Of a stretch of 64,000 bases of DNA, positions 8,434-16,491 are shown one piece after another (within the stretch, counting starts at the first letter, position 1; every line of letters starts with the position of its first letter). The notes beneath the pieces were generated by a model that was not told the origin of the DNA, did no database searches, and saw nothing but the letters and a program-made list of their open reading frames with translations. The stretch is from positions 2,108,001 to 2,172,000 of the forward strand of contig CBDCVP010000023.1 of the NCBI GenBank assembly GCA_965223025.1, given 5' to 3'. The position numbers and the translations under genes are program-made. The DNA comes from JABDMH01 sp965223025 (GTDB lineage: Bacteria > Bacteroidota > Bacteroidia > Chitinophagales > Saprospiraceae).

Positions 8434-9825
8434 CTACTTGGTTTTGGCCTCGCCATAGTATTGATAAAAGTAGGGAATGGTCCGGATGCCCTGATAGAAG
8501 TTGAAGAGGCCAAAATGTTCATTGGGTGAATGAATATCGTCAGAATCCAAGCCAAATCCCATCAGCACCGATTTGACACCCAGTACTTTTTCGAACAGCG
8601 ACACGATCGGGATGCTACCACCACCTCGTGCTGGAATCGGTGTTTTTCCAAAAGTCTGTTCCATTGCCCTGGCTGCAGCTTTATATTCAATGCTATTGGT
8701 TGGTGTAACGGCAGGATGACCACCGTGATGTGGAGTAACTTTTACTTTGACAGCAGCAGGAGCAATGGACTCAAAATGAGATTTGAAAAGATCTGTGATT
8801 TCATCAGGATCCTGATCAGGCACCAGGCGCATACTGATTTTTGCAAATGCCTTGGATGGAAGCACCGTTTTGGCACCTTCACCTATATAACCACCCCAAA
8901 TGCCATTGACATCCAGAGTAGGTCTAATGGACGCGCGCTCAATCGTAGTGTATCCCTTCTCTCCCATCAGGTCGGCCACCTCCAGATCATCTTTATATGC
9001 CTGCTCATCATAGGGAGCGGCATTCATCTCTATGCGTTCTTCCGTCGTAAGAGATTGCACTTTATCATAAAAACCTGGTATGGTAATTCGCTGTTCTCCA
9101 TCTTGCAGCGATGCAATCATCTTGGCCAGGACATTGATGGGATTTGCTACGGCACCACCATATACACCCGAGTGAAGATCCTTATTGGGACCAGTCACCT
9201 CGATCTCGACGTAACTTAAGCCCCTCAATCCTGTAGTGATACTCGGTGTATCATGCGCAATGATCGAAGTGTCGCTAATCAGTATGACATCGCACTTCAA
9301 TTTGTCCCTGTGACTACGACAAAAGGTTTCGAGGTTATCTGATCCCACTTCTTCCTCCCCTTCAAACAGGAATTTAACATTGCAAGGTAATGATCCGGCC
9401 TTAGACATACTCTCAAAAGCCTTGATATGCATAAAAAGCTGGCCCTTATCATCACATGATCCACGCGCAAAAATTGCACCCGAAGGATGAATCTCCGTCT
9501 CTTTGACGATGGGTTCAAAGGGAGGAGAATCCCACAGTTCAAGGGGATCAGGAGGCTGAACATCGTAATGACCATAAACCAGTACTGTGGGTAACTGATC
9601 ATCCACTTCATGCTGTGCAAATACAATGGGGTGACCATCGGTGGGAGATACCTCAACTTGGTTTACGCCTGCCTCCTTAAGATAGTTTGCTGTGGCATTT
9701 GCTGCTTTGTTGACATCTTCTTGATGTGATGGATCTGCACTCACTGAGGGGATACGCAAATAGGCAAACAGCTCTTCTAAAAATCGCGATTTGTGCTCCT
9801 CGATATACGTTTGAATGGACTGCAT
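8434..9825 (-). CDS. M20 family dipeptidase
   Basis: A 463-residue cytosolic metallopeptidase of the M20 family, close to the dipeptidase/carnosinase-like branch. Motifs in order are LVYGHYDVQPPDP with the metal-binding His and Asp, RGSCDDKGQ, LFEGEEEVGSDN with the catalytic Glu pair, DLHSGVYGGAV with the dimerisation-domain His, GFGLDSDDIHSPNE near the C-terminus, and GGSIPIV. The ATG at 9825 (MQSIQTYIEE) is preferred over a TTG two codons upstream. It probably shares a transcript with trmD, nine bases downstream. Confidence 0.93.
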   Translation of the reverse strand: MQSIQTYIEEHKSRFLEELFAYLRIPSVSADPSHQEDVNKAANATANYLKEAGVNQVEVSPTDGHPIVFAQHEVDDQLPTVLVYGHYDVQPPDPLELWDSPPFEPIVKETEIHPSGAIFARGSCDDKGQLFMHIKAFESMSKAGSLPCNVKFLFEGEEEVGSDNLETFCRSHRDKLKCDVILISDTSIIAHDTPSITTGLRGLSYVEIEVTGPNKDLHSGVYGGAVANPINVLAKMIASLQDGEQRITIPGFYDKVQSLTTEERIEMNAAPYDEQAYKDDLEVADLMGEKGYTTIERASIRPTLDVNGIWGGYIGEGAKTVLPSKAFAKISMRLVPDQDPDEITDLFKSHFESIAPAAVKVKVTPHHGGHPAVTPTNSIEYKAAARAMEQTFGKTPIPARGGGSIPIVSLFEKVLGVKSVLMGFGLDSDDIHSPNEHFGLFNFYQGIRTIPYFYQYYGEAKTK

Positions 9826-9901
9826 AGTCAATGTTTTATTATGCCTGTGTAATATGGGTTTCTTTGGTCTTCTGACTAAGTTTTCGAAATATAAGCTAGT
9901 G

Positions 9902-10696
9902 TTAGGTCAGGTGATTTCTCAGCAGATCATCAAGACGATCACTATCTATATCCAGCGACAATACACCTTTGTGCGCAAAAGAAATATCTCCCGTCTCTTC
10001 TGAAACTATGAAAACGGCTGACTCCGATTGCTCAGTCACCCCGAGTCCTGCGCGATGACGGAGCCCCACCTTGGTAGGTAATCTGGTACTGGTCGAAACC
10101 GGCAGCACACAGCTGACTGCTAATATCTTGCCACCGTGAATGATCATGGCACCATCGTGCAATGGGCTTTTTCGCTGAAAGATACTCATAATCAGTTCCT
10201 CAGTGATCTCAGCATTGATGATCTGACCTGATTGCTGGATGGTCTCAGTGGGGAGATTCTTTGGCAGCACGATCAATGCACCCGTTCTGGAAATGGACAT
10301 TTTCTCAATGGCCTGACTGATTGCTTTGATGTGTGCCTCAACCTTTCCTGTCAACGTGGTTTTGAATAACCTTCGAAAAAAGCCGGCCCTCCCACTTAAA
10401 GTTGTGTTGCCAAGATATATCAGAAAGCTCCTGATCTCAGGTTGAAAAATGATGATTAGGGCGATAAAACCCACACTGATGAACTGACCAAGGATTTCAG
10501 ATAACAAAGGCATCTCAAGGACACCCACCAGTCCCCATAATACATACAATAGGACTACACCAATCACGATATTGAAAGCTATGCTACCCCGCAACAACCG
10601 GTAGATACTGTACAGCATGAAGCCTACAATCAGGATATCCAATACATCCCAAATTCTTACGGGCAGAAATCCAATGTCAATCAGTGGTATCGGCAT
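9902..10696 (-). CDS. cdaA: Diadenylate cyclase CdaA (DisA_N domain)
   Basis: This membrane-bound enzyme makes the second messenger cyclic di-AMP from two ATP. The protein has 264 residues, the usual CdaA length. It has three N-terminal membrane helices (about residues 12-90) and then the DAC domain with the signature LHDGAMIIHGGKILAV near residue 175 and RHRAGLGVTEQSES near 210. The start MPIPLIDIGFLPVRIWDVLD is typical of the family. No cdaR or glmM follows, unlike the Firmicutes operon. The upstream neighbour is a prolyl oligopeptidase whose stop is only four bases away, so they are probably co-transcribed. Confidence 0.95.
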   Translation of the reverse strand: MPIPLIDIGFLPVRIWDVLDILIVGFMLYSIYRLLRGSIAFNIVIGVVLLYVLWGLVGVLEMPLLSEILGQFISVGFIALIIIFQPEIRSFLIYLGNTTLSGRAGFFRRLFKTTLTGKVEAHIKAISQAIEKMSISRTGALIVLPKNLPTETIQQSGQIINAEITEELIMSIFQRKSPLHDGAMIIHGGKILAVSCVLPVSTSTRLPTKVGLRHRAGLGVTEQSESAVFIVSEETGDISFAHKGVLSLDIDSDRLDDLLRNHLT

Positions 10697-10699
10697 ACA

Positions 10700-12826
10700 C
10701 TATCTGGTGGTATGGTCCTCATCCAAGTTATACAAAATGAAGCTAAGCATGTCAGCACTTTCTTCGATCAGCTTTGAGGTAGGCTTTCCGGCCCCATGGC
10801 CAGCGCTCTCTTCTATTCGGATCAGGGTTGGATTTTTTCTGGTATGCTTCTCTTGGAGTGTGGCCGCAAACTTAAATGAATGTGCAGGCACCACCCTATC
10901 ATCGTGGTCGGCAGTCATCACTAAGGTTGATGGGTAGGCACGTCGATCCAAATTGTGTAGTGGAGAGTATTTGATCAGATAGTCAAAGGATGCGGGGTCG
11001 TCACTGGTGCCATAGTCATCTGCCCAAGCCCACCCAATTGTAAAGGTGTGATAGCGCAGCATGTCAAGGACCCCGACTCTAGGCACCGCGACTTGAAATA
11101 GGTCTGGTCGTTGGATCATACAAGCACCTACCAGGAGGCCGCCATTTGAACCTCCCATGATTGCCAACTTATTGGGTTGGGTATAATGATGGTCGGTCAA
11201 GAATTCAGCAGCAGCTATAAAATCATCAAAAACATTTTGCTTGCGATCTAGGGTACCCGCCTTATGCCATTCCTTACCATATTCACCGCCTCCGCGAATA
11301 TTGGGCACAGCAAAGATACCACCGCGTTCCAGCAGAGCCAATGTGGTCACAGAAAAGGAAGGTGTCAAACTAACGTTAAAGCCCCCGTACCCGTACAATA
11401 AGGTTGGATTTTCACCATATAAAGACAACTGTTTGCTTGCAGTAATGAACATCGGTATCCGGGTCCCGTCCTTACTGTGATAAAACACTTGCTTGGTCTC
11501 ATATTTTTGAAAGTCAAATGCAAGGTCAGGTTGCTTAAAAACCTGACTTTTCAATGCATCCGTATCCAATCGAAATACAGTGGTCGGCATAGTGTAACTC
11601 GTGAAGGAGTAAAAGGCAACTTCGTCCTCCTTTCGTCCTGAAAAGGAGGTCAACGTACCAATGCCGGGAAGATCGAGCATCTGTTCTTTGCGGCCTTGTT
11701 CATCGAAGACACGGACTACACTCTTAGCATCTTCCAAGTAGGTCGCAAAGATCCTCCCACCAGCTAAATGGACCTCAACGAGAACATCCTTCCTTGGTGG
11801 TATGATATCGATCGGATGTCCGGGATCTGACAGCCTTATACCGATCAATTTACCATTGGGCGCATCCTTGGTAGTCCTGACCAAAATCTGGTCTCCAATG
11901 CTCCCCATAACATCATTATCATAGTCAAAAGAATCAAGCACTTTGGTTAGAGGTCCCATGGTCTTAAGGTCCCTTACATACAATGCATTACCATCACTTG
12001 ACACGCTTTCACTGATGTGCAGAAACCGCTGGTCATCGGTTGTGCCGGCATAGAACAGGCGCTTGGGTTCCTTCTCATTTTGCATGATGCTTTTGTCCTG
12101 AGCTTGTGTGGTACCTATTGTATGATAGTAGACATGATGATATTGATTGGATCCAGACAATGCCTGCTCCTCCTGGGGTTCAGGAAAGCGGCTGTAGTAA
12201 AAACCATCTCCATGCCATGCAACTGAGGAAAACTTTACCCATTGAACGATATCATCCAAGGTCCTGCCTGTCTCGAGATCGAATACTTTGATTTCGGACC
12301 AATCCGATCCAGCCGAGGACGTGACGTATGCCAACTTATCTCCCTGACGATTAAAGGATACCGAAGATAGAGCGATGGTTCCATCCGCCGAAAATTGATT
12401 GGGATCAAGTACGACCTGGGGTGCATCATCCAGAGAAGTCTGCACATACAATACAGACTGATTTTGAAGACCGTCGTTGTGAAAAAAGTAGTACTTACCA
12501 CCTCGCTTGAAGGGTGTCCCGAATCGCTCAAAATTCCACAGTTCTGTCAAACGATCTTTGATCTCACTGTGATATGGGATATCAGCTAAGTATCTATTTG
12601 TGACTTCATTTTGGCTATTCACCCAGGCTTTGGTCTCCTCACTATGATCATCTTCGAGCCAGCGATAGGGATCGGCAATCTTTACCCCATGATAAAGGTC
12701 CTCTGTGTCGTCTTTCCGAGTTTCAGGATATGTCAATGCTTCATTATTTTGTGCATGATCAGATGGCTTGATTGCACAGCCCAAGATCAGAGCTATGCTG
12801 AGCAAGGCATTGATTGAGACTTTCAT
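10700..12826 (-). CDS. Prolyl oligopeptidase family (S9A) lipoprotein
   Basis: A 708-residue serine peptidase of the S9A family that cleaves after proline in short peptides. The start at 12826 gives a lipoprotein signal ending in the lipobox LILGC near residue 17, so it is likely anchored in an envelope membrane; the longer frame upstream adds an implausible N-terminus. The N-terminal part begins DDTEDLYHGVKIADPYRWLEDD, recognised from DPYRWLEDD, then comes a beta-propeller region. The catalytic domain holds GGSNGGLLVG with Ser near residue 560, TADHDDRVVP (Asp) and ESAGHGAGKP (His). It precedes cdaA by four bases. Confidence 0.94.
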   Translation of the reverse strand: MKVSINALLSIALILGCAIKPSDHAQNNEALTYPETRKDDTEDLYHGVKIADPYRWLEDDHSEETKAWVNSQNEVTNRYLADIPYHSEIKDRLTELWNFERFGTPFKRGGKYYFFHNDGLQNQSVLYVQTSLDDAPQVVLDPNQFSADGTIALSSVSFNRQGDKLAYVTSSAGSDWSEIKVFDLETGRTLDDIVQWVKFSSVAWHGDGFYYSRFPEPQEEQALSGSNQYHHVYYHTIGTTQAQDKSIMQNEKEPKRLFYAGTTDDQRFLHISESVSSDGNALYVRDLKTMGPLTKVLDSFDYDNDVMGSIGDQILVRTTKDAPNGKLIGIRLSDPGHPIDIIPPRKDVLVEVHLAGGRIFATYLEDAKSVVRVFDEQGRKEQMLDLPGIGTLTSFSGRKEDEVAFYSFTSYTMPTTVFRLDTDALKSQVFKQPDLAFDFQKYETKQVFYHSKDGTRIPMFITASKQLSLYGENPTLLYGYGGFNVSLTPSFSVTTLALLERGGIFAVPNIRGGGEYGKEWHKAGTLDRKQNVFDDFIAAAEFLTDHHYTQPNKLAIMGGSNGGLLVGACMIQRPDLFQVAVPRVGVLDMLRYHTFTIGWAWADDYGTSDDPASFDYLIKYSPLHNLDRRAYPSTLVMTADHDDRVVPAHSFKFAATLQEKHTRKNPTLIRIEESAGHGAGKPTSKLIEESADMLSFILYNLDEDHTTR

Positions 12827-12844
12827 AGGATCGAAATTTCTCAG

Positions 12845-12872
12845 CAAAAGTAGTTGAAATTTTATTCTGCAA
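12845..12872 (-). promoter_or_regulatory. Candidate promoter of the prolyl oligopeptidase gene
   Basis: Read on the minus strand, TTG at 12872-12870 is followed after 17 bases by TACTTTTG (12852-12845), matching the Bacteroidota -33/-7 pattern. The -7 box ends 18 bases before the ATG at 12826. This is the best matching promoter pair in the window. Confidence 0.5.
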
Positions 12873-12979
12873 TCGATCAGACAGGGACACTCGCCTACGT
12901 CCGCATGAAACACAGATAACGACCTTATGCTCCCTCCCTCTTAGCATAAGCTCAACCATTTTCATACCGTATTAATCGC

Positions 12980-12987
12980 TATTTTTG
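12980..12987 (+). promoter_or_regulatory. Candidate -7 box upstream of the secreted coiled-coil gene
   Basis: TATTTTTG fits TAnnTTTG and lies 74 bases before the preferred ATG at 13062, or 35 bases before an in-frame GTG at 13023. No clear -33 element was seen. Confidence 0.3.
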
Positions 12988-13061
12988 TTGCTCGCGTTGG
13001 AAGTTAAAATCGGATTCCCCTTGTGATCAAAGGTAGTTTGCCAAGTTCGCTAGTTACACAA

Positions 13062-14318
13062 ATGTGGTCTGTTGATTGGCTATGTACTTGTGGCTGGATC
13101 TTGCTATTATCTCCATACCTAGCAGCACAGGAAATCTCTCCTGACTATGAGGGAGGACACTTTCCGGAGCATCTGGCTGTCACCCTCGCCCAGACTGTTT
13201 CTGATTCGATCCCTTCCGAGGAAGAATCACCAGGTTTAGACAGCGTCCATCGACCTGCCAAGATGGTCTATGACTATCGCACCTTCCAGCAATATACAGT
13301 AGCAGCTGTAAAGTATGAAGCAGAGATGCTTGAAAGACTCAATAAATCGCAGAGTGAATACGATGACCTCAGGGATCGCATGTTGCAAGCGAAATCAGCA
13401 GGTGATAAGGAAAGGGCGGACATGATCGAGCATCAGTTGGCAAGAAAATCATGGAAACTAGAAGACGACCGCAGGGTCGTGGCCTATGCTCGCAATCTTG
13501 TCAAGAAAATCCTGCGAATAGGGAAGTACGAAAGGTATAAGAGGCTTGCAAAGATCTACATACCGGGGTTGGATCGTGTAGATAGAAACTTGGTAACGGA
13601 AGACCTCAAGAGCAGAGAACAAGCAATCGTGGTTGAAGCACCCACCGCAATAATCGAAGATACAAGCACACAAGAGGCGGAGGTCGCTGTCGGTCTACAG
13701 AGCGATCGATCTGATGAAGGTATCGAGAGCCCATCTGAGTCTGCAGGTAGTCCTCGGGCGATGGAGGTACACCGAATACCGCTATTGACCGATCTCTGGA
13801 CACAGAATCCACCAGAATCCACATGTGAATATGGATTTCAGGGATTGGATGGTACGACCGGTGAGCTTAAAACAGAGCTAGCTTCTGAATTCTTCTTTGC
13901 ATATACCGATCCCCGCTTGAAGTCCTACCTGAAGGATCAGGATTATATTTATGCCACTGCGTATCTATCCAGCTTAGCAGGTGGTTTCAGATATTTGACA
14001 TTGACGATAGTGGTAAATGCGATGACAGCGCAGACGTCCTATGGAAGAATCAAAAAAGGTAGTCTGATGAACATTCTGCTCATGAACGGAAAGATAGTGT
14101 CGCTCTTTGCGAGCAACGAAAGCCTGGGCACCCTGGATAAGAAAGAAGGGAGGGTATCGTATGAGGTCCGTTATCCCATTGATTATCAAAAGGATCGATT
14201 ATTGTCCAAAAGTGAAGTCAATCGTGTACGCATCATTTGGTCAAGTGGTTACGAGGAGTACGATGTTACAAACGTTGATCTGGTCATGAACCAGCTACAT
14301 TGCTTAAATTCTAAATAA
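13062..14318 (+). CDS. Secreted protein of unknown function with a coiled coil
   Basis: I do not recognise this 418-residue protein. Starting at the ATG at 13062 gives a signal peptide ending near LAAQE at about residue 25; an in-frame GTG at 13023 is the alternative. Residues about 80-165 are rich in charged heptads (KYEAEMLERLNK, YDDLRDRMLQAK, IEHQLARKSWKLEDD) and likely form a coiled coil. A linker rich in Glu, Ser and Thr follows. The last 150 residues (from about SEFFFAYTDP) look folded and beta-rich, with YLTLTIVVNAM and VRIIWSSGYEEYDV. It precedes miaE by 10 bases, so co-transcription is likely, but no functional link is evident. Confidence 0.65.
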   Translation: MWSVDWLCTCGWILLLSPYLAAQEISPDYEGGHFPEHLAVTLAQTVSDSIPSEEESPGLDSVHRPAKMVYDYRTFQQYTVAAVKYEAEMLERLNKSQSEYDDLRDRMLQAKSAGDKERADMIEHQLARKSWKLEDDRRVVAYARNLVKKILRIGKYERYKRLAKIYIPGLDRVDRNLVTEDLKSREQAIVVEAPTAIIEDTSTQEAEVAVGLQSDRSDEGIESPSESAGSPRAMEVHRIPLLTDLWTQNPPESTCEYGFQGLDGTTGELKTELASEFFFAYTDPRLKSYLKDQDYIYATAYLSSLAGGFRYLTLTIVVNAMTAQTSYGRIKKGSLMNILLMNGKIVSLFASNESLGTLDKKEGRVSYEVRYPIDYQKDRLLSKSEVNRVRIIWSSGYEEYDVTNVDLVMNQLHCLNSK

Positions 14319-14328
14319 ACACTCCGGT

Positions 14329-14910
14329 ATGTTAGGTCTAAAATTGCCGACAGATCCCCGCTGGGTAAATCTGGCTGAAAAAAGCCTTGAAGAAATCCTC
14401 ACAGATCATGCCTATTGTGAACAGAAAGCAGCTACAGCCTGTATTTCGCTTATCCAGCAATATCCTGACAAGGAAAAACTTGTGGAAGAAGTTGCACCAG
14501 TGGTAACGGAAGAATGGGGTCACTTTAGACAAGTACTCGCTGAGCTTAAAAGAAGGAAACTCAAGCTCGGTCGGCAGCGCAAAGACGAGTACGTGAATGA
14601 GCTGATGAAGGTTCAGATCAAAGGAGGTGACCGCAATGATAGGCTCCTGGAAAAATTATTGACATGTGCCTTAATCGAAGCACGCAGCTGCGAGCGTTTC
14701 CGCCTTCTTTCCCTGCACATTAGCGACGATTCATTGAAGGAATTCTACCATCGATTTATGGTGTCGGAAGCTGGTCACTATCGCATGTTTCTGGATTTAG
14801 CTAATCTATATTGTGATAAGGAGCGCGTAAAGCAAAGATGGTCGGCATACCTGGAAGCTGAAGCTGAGATCATACAGCAGCTGAGCCTTCGAGGCGACCG
14901 GATGCACTGA
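14329..14910 (+). CDS. miaE: tRNA-(ms2io6A)-hydroxylase MiaE
   Basis: MiaE hydroxylates the isopentenyl side chain of ms2i6A at position 37 of some tRNAs, using a di-iron centre and O2. The 193-residue length and the ferritin-like four-helix layout fit. Likely iron ligands are in DHAYCEQKA (Glu), TEEWGHFRQV (Glu and His, ExxH), LIEARSCERF (Glu) and VSEAGHYRMF (Glu and His). The start MLGLKLPTDPRWVNLAE is typical of the family. The gene follows the secreted coiled-coil gene by 10 bases and converges with the SPOR gene. Confidence 0.95.
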   Translation: MLGLKLPTDPRWVNLAEKSLEEILTDHAYCEQKAATACISLIQQYPDKEKLVEEVAPVVTEEWGHFRQVLAELKRRKLKLGRQRKDEYVNELMKVQIKGGDRNDRLLEKLLTCALIEARSCERFRLLSLHISDDSLKEFYHRFMVSEAGHYRMFLDLANLYCDKERVKQRWSAYLEAEAEIIQQLSLRGDRMH

Positions 14911-14918
14911 CCAAACCC

Positions 14919-16139
14919 TTATCGTGCTCTTCTCAATGCACCGTCCTCCCACAGGACGACATAGGCAGCTTTAAAGCCCTCCATCTTAGCAGCCTCACTG
15001 GCTTTCATGGCTGCGTTTAGGCTGTCAAATCCATCCAGCAACATGATCGTCCACTGATCTTTCTCCAGGGCTTTGACATTGCCAAGATGTGCGACCGATT
15101 TGCCATCAAATAACTTTGGATTTAAGTAGGACGCCAACCTAACCATGTAACTAGAATCCTGGCTGACAGGTTGACTACTGGTCACTTTAGATCTTGCTGG
15201 AATGCTCTGGGTCAAAAAGGCATCCGCATATCCTTTTTCAGCTCTGATTTTTCTTAAAACTTGTTCAGCTTGCAGACGATCAAAGAACTTTCCAACTTTC
15301 ACTTTCTTAATGCCATCTTTTTCCTCCATAAATATCTCCCCATAGGAACCCAATCTCCTTCGGTGTTTGCCCATATCCAATTTCCCCAGTTGTCTGGACA
15401 GAATCTGGACACTAAAATACCGATAAGCAATATCCTTGCCTCTGCTGCTCTCCTTCTTCGCCACGGCAGTCCCCGACCGGCCGCGCTTGAGTTTAGTAAC
15501 CAGTGGCTGAAGATACATACCTTTCAACAGGTTAGGATCAACCTTTTCTCCGGTATGAAAATCGAATTTCCTCCGTTTGTAATCTCTGCACTCAATCGTC
15601 ATCGTGTACCGACGGTTTGGCCGTAAATACACCGAAAATTCTCCATGAATATTTGACTGCACCCGCTGCACCTGTTGATCATTCTCACATGTAAGCTCTA
15701 TTTGAGCGTCCTTCAAATAGAGATGCGCATCTACACTGTCCTTTACGGTCCCATGAAAATAATTGTGTGAGCGGCTGAGAAAAACATTATAGGTCTTCTT
15801 ATCGCCATCGATGGCATTGTAATCGATCAACAAATCCAAGTTGGCATAGCCGGTTTTTGCAATGCGGACATAACAGGCAAATCCTTCCTGGGTCTCCATC
15901 GAAAAGACTCCCTGCTCACTACTGCGGTAGGTAGGATGACCACAAGAGGAAAAGTCAATGGTAAAGTGAGGTACGACTTTCATAGTACGCATGTCCTTAA
16001 CCATGATCGAGACCTTCTTGGCTACAGCCGTGCGAGATACCTCATCGTGCACACCCTTAAGATTCTCCGGTAGGCTTGCCTCCTGTCCAAAACTCCAACA
16101 ACCACAAGAAATCAGAAAAATGAGTGTTAAGATGCGCAT
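14919..16139 (-). CDS. Secreted SPOR-domain protein
   Basis: A 406-residue exported protein with a signal peptide (MRILTLIFLISCGCWSFGQ). The middle (about residues 45-220) contains two beta-sandwich-like stretches resembling carboxypeptidase regulatory or PEGA modules: FHGTVKDSVDAHLYLKDA and GEFSVYLRPNRRYTMTIE. From about residue 235 a SPOR domain is visible (RYFSVQILSRQLGKLD then VKVGKFFDRLQAEQVLRKIR), and a second similar segment runs to the end (YMVRLASYLNPKLFDG, FDSLNAAMKASEAAKM). SPOR domains bind denuded peptidoglycan glycan strands, so a cell-wall-associated role is likely. The ATG at 16139 is chosen for its signal peptide; an ORF start 30 bases upstream adds a charged stretch. Confidence 0.7.
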   Translation of the reverse strand: MRILTLIFLISCGCWSFGQEASLPENLKGVHDEVSRTAVAKKVSIMVKDMRTMKVVPHFTIDFSSCGHPTYRSSEQGVFSMETQEGFACYVRIAKTGYANLDLLIDYNAIDGDKKTYNVFLSRSHNYFHGTVKDSVDAHLYLKDAQIELTCENDQQVQRVQSNIHGEFSVYLRPNRRYTMTIECRDYKRRKFDFHTGEKVDPNLLKGMYLQPLVTKLKRGRSGTAVAKKESSRGKDIAYRYFSVQILSRQLGKLDMGKHRRRLGSYGEIFMEEKDGIKKVKVGKFFDRLQAEQVLRKIRAEKGYADAFLTQSIPARSKVTSSQPVSQDSSYMVRLASYLNPKLFDGKSVAHLGNVKALEKDQWTIMLLDGFDSLNAAMKASEAAKMEGFKAAYVVLWEDGALRRAR

Positions 16140-16491
16140 CGTCGTAAACTTAAATAATTTAATCTGCATTACATATAAAAAATAAAACTAATATAAAAGC
16201 CTCAGATTAGCAAGATATAACATGCTATTCCAATTATTAATGTGTCTCTAAACCTAGTGTATGAGATGGTTGGTGGTAGGTCCCAGCCACTCGAAAGCCC
16301 CTGCCAACTCAGCTGGAGTCGCATGTCAGATCGTCTGCTCATTTTCGGATTTGGAGCCAGTATATGATCATGAATTAGAGCGCTTAATCTGCAGTGGAAG
16401 GCATTCTTTTTACTTATCGTTAAAATCCTTTAGATTGCATTATTTCGATTAAATTTGAGTCTTTAACACGATCGCGTACAATTCCTTACAT
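16140..16491. other. 352-base divergent intergenic region
   Basis: It separates the divergent SPOR and subtilase genes. A 63-codon frame at 16261-16452 has no family features and is not called. The region holds the candidate -7 box at 16450-16457; I see no other signal in it. Confidence 0.4.
16450..16457 (+). promoter_or_regulatory. Candidate -7 box for the subtilase gene
   Basis: TAAATTTG matches TAnnTTTG 34 bases before the subtilase ATG. A weak TTTA lies 17 bases upstream as a possible -33 element. Confidence 0.35.

Noticed and set aside
16261..16452. 63-codon open frame in the SPOR/subtilase spacer
   Set aside because: It lacks a plausible start region, codon bias or any recognised motif.
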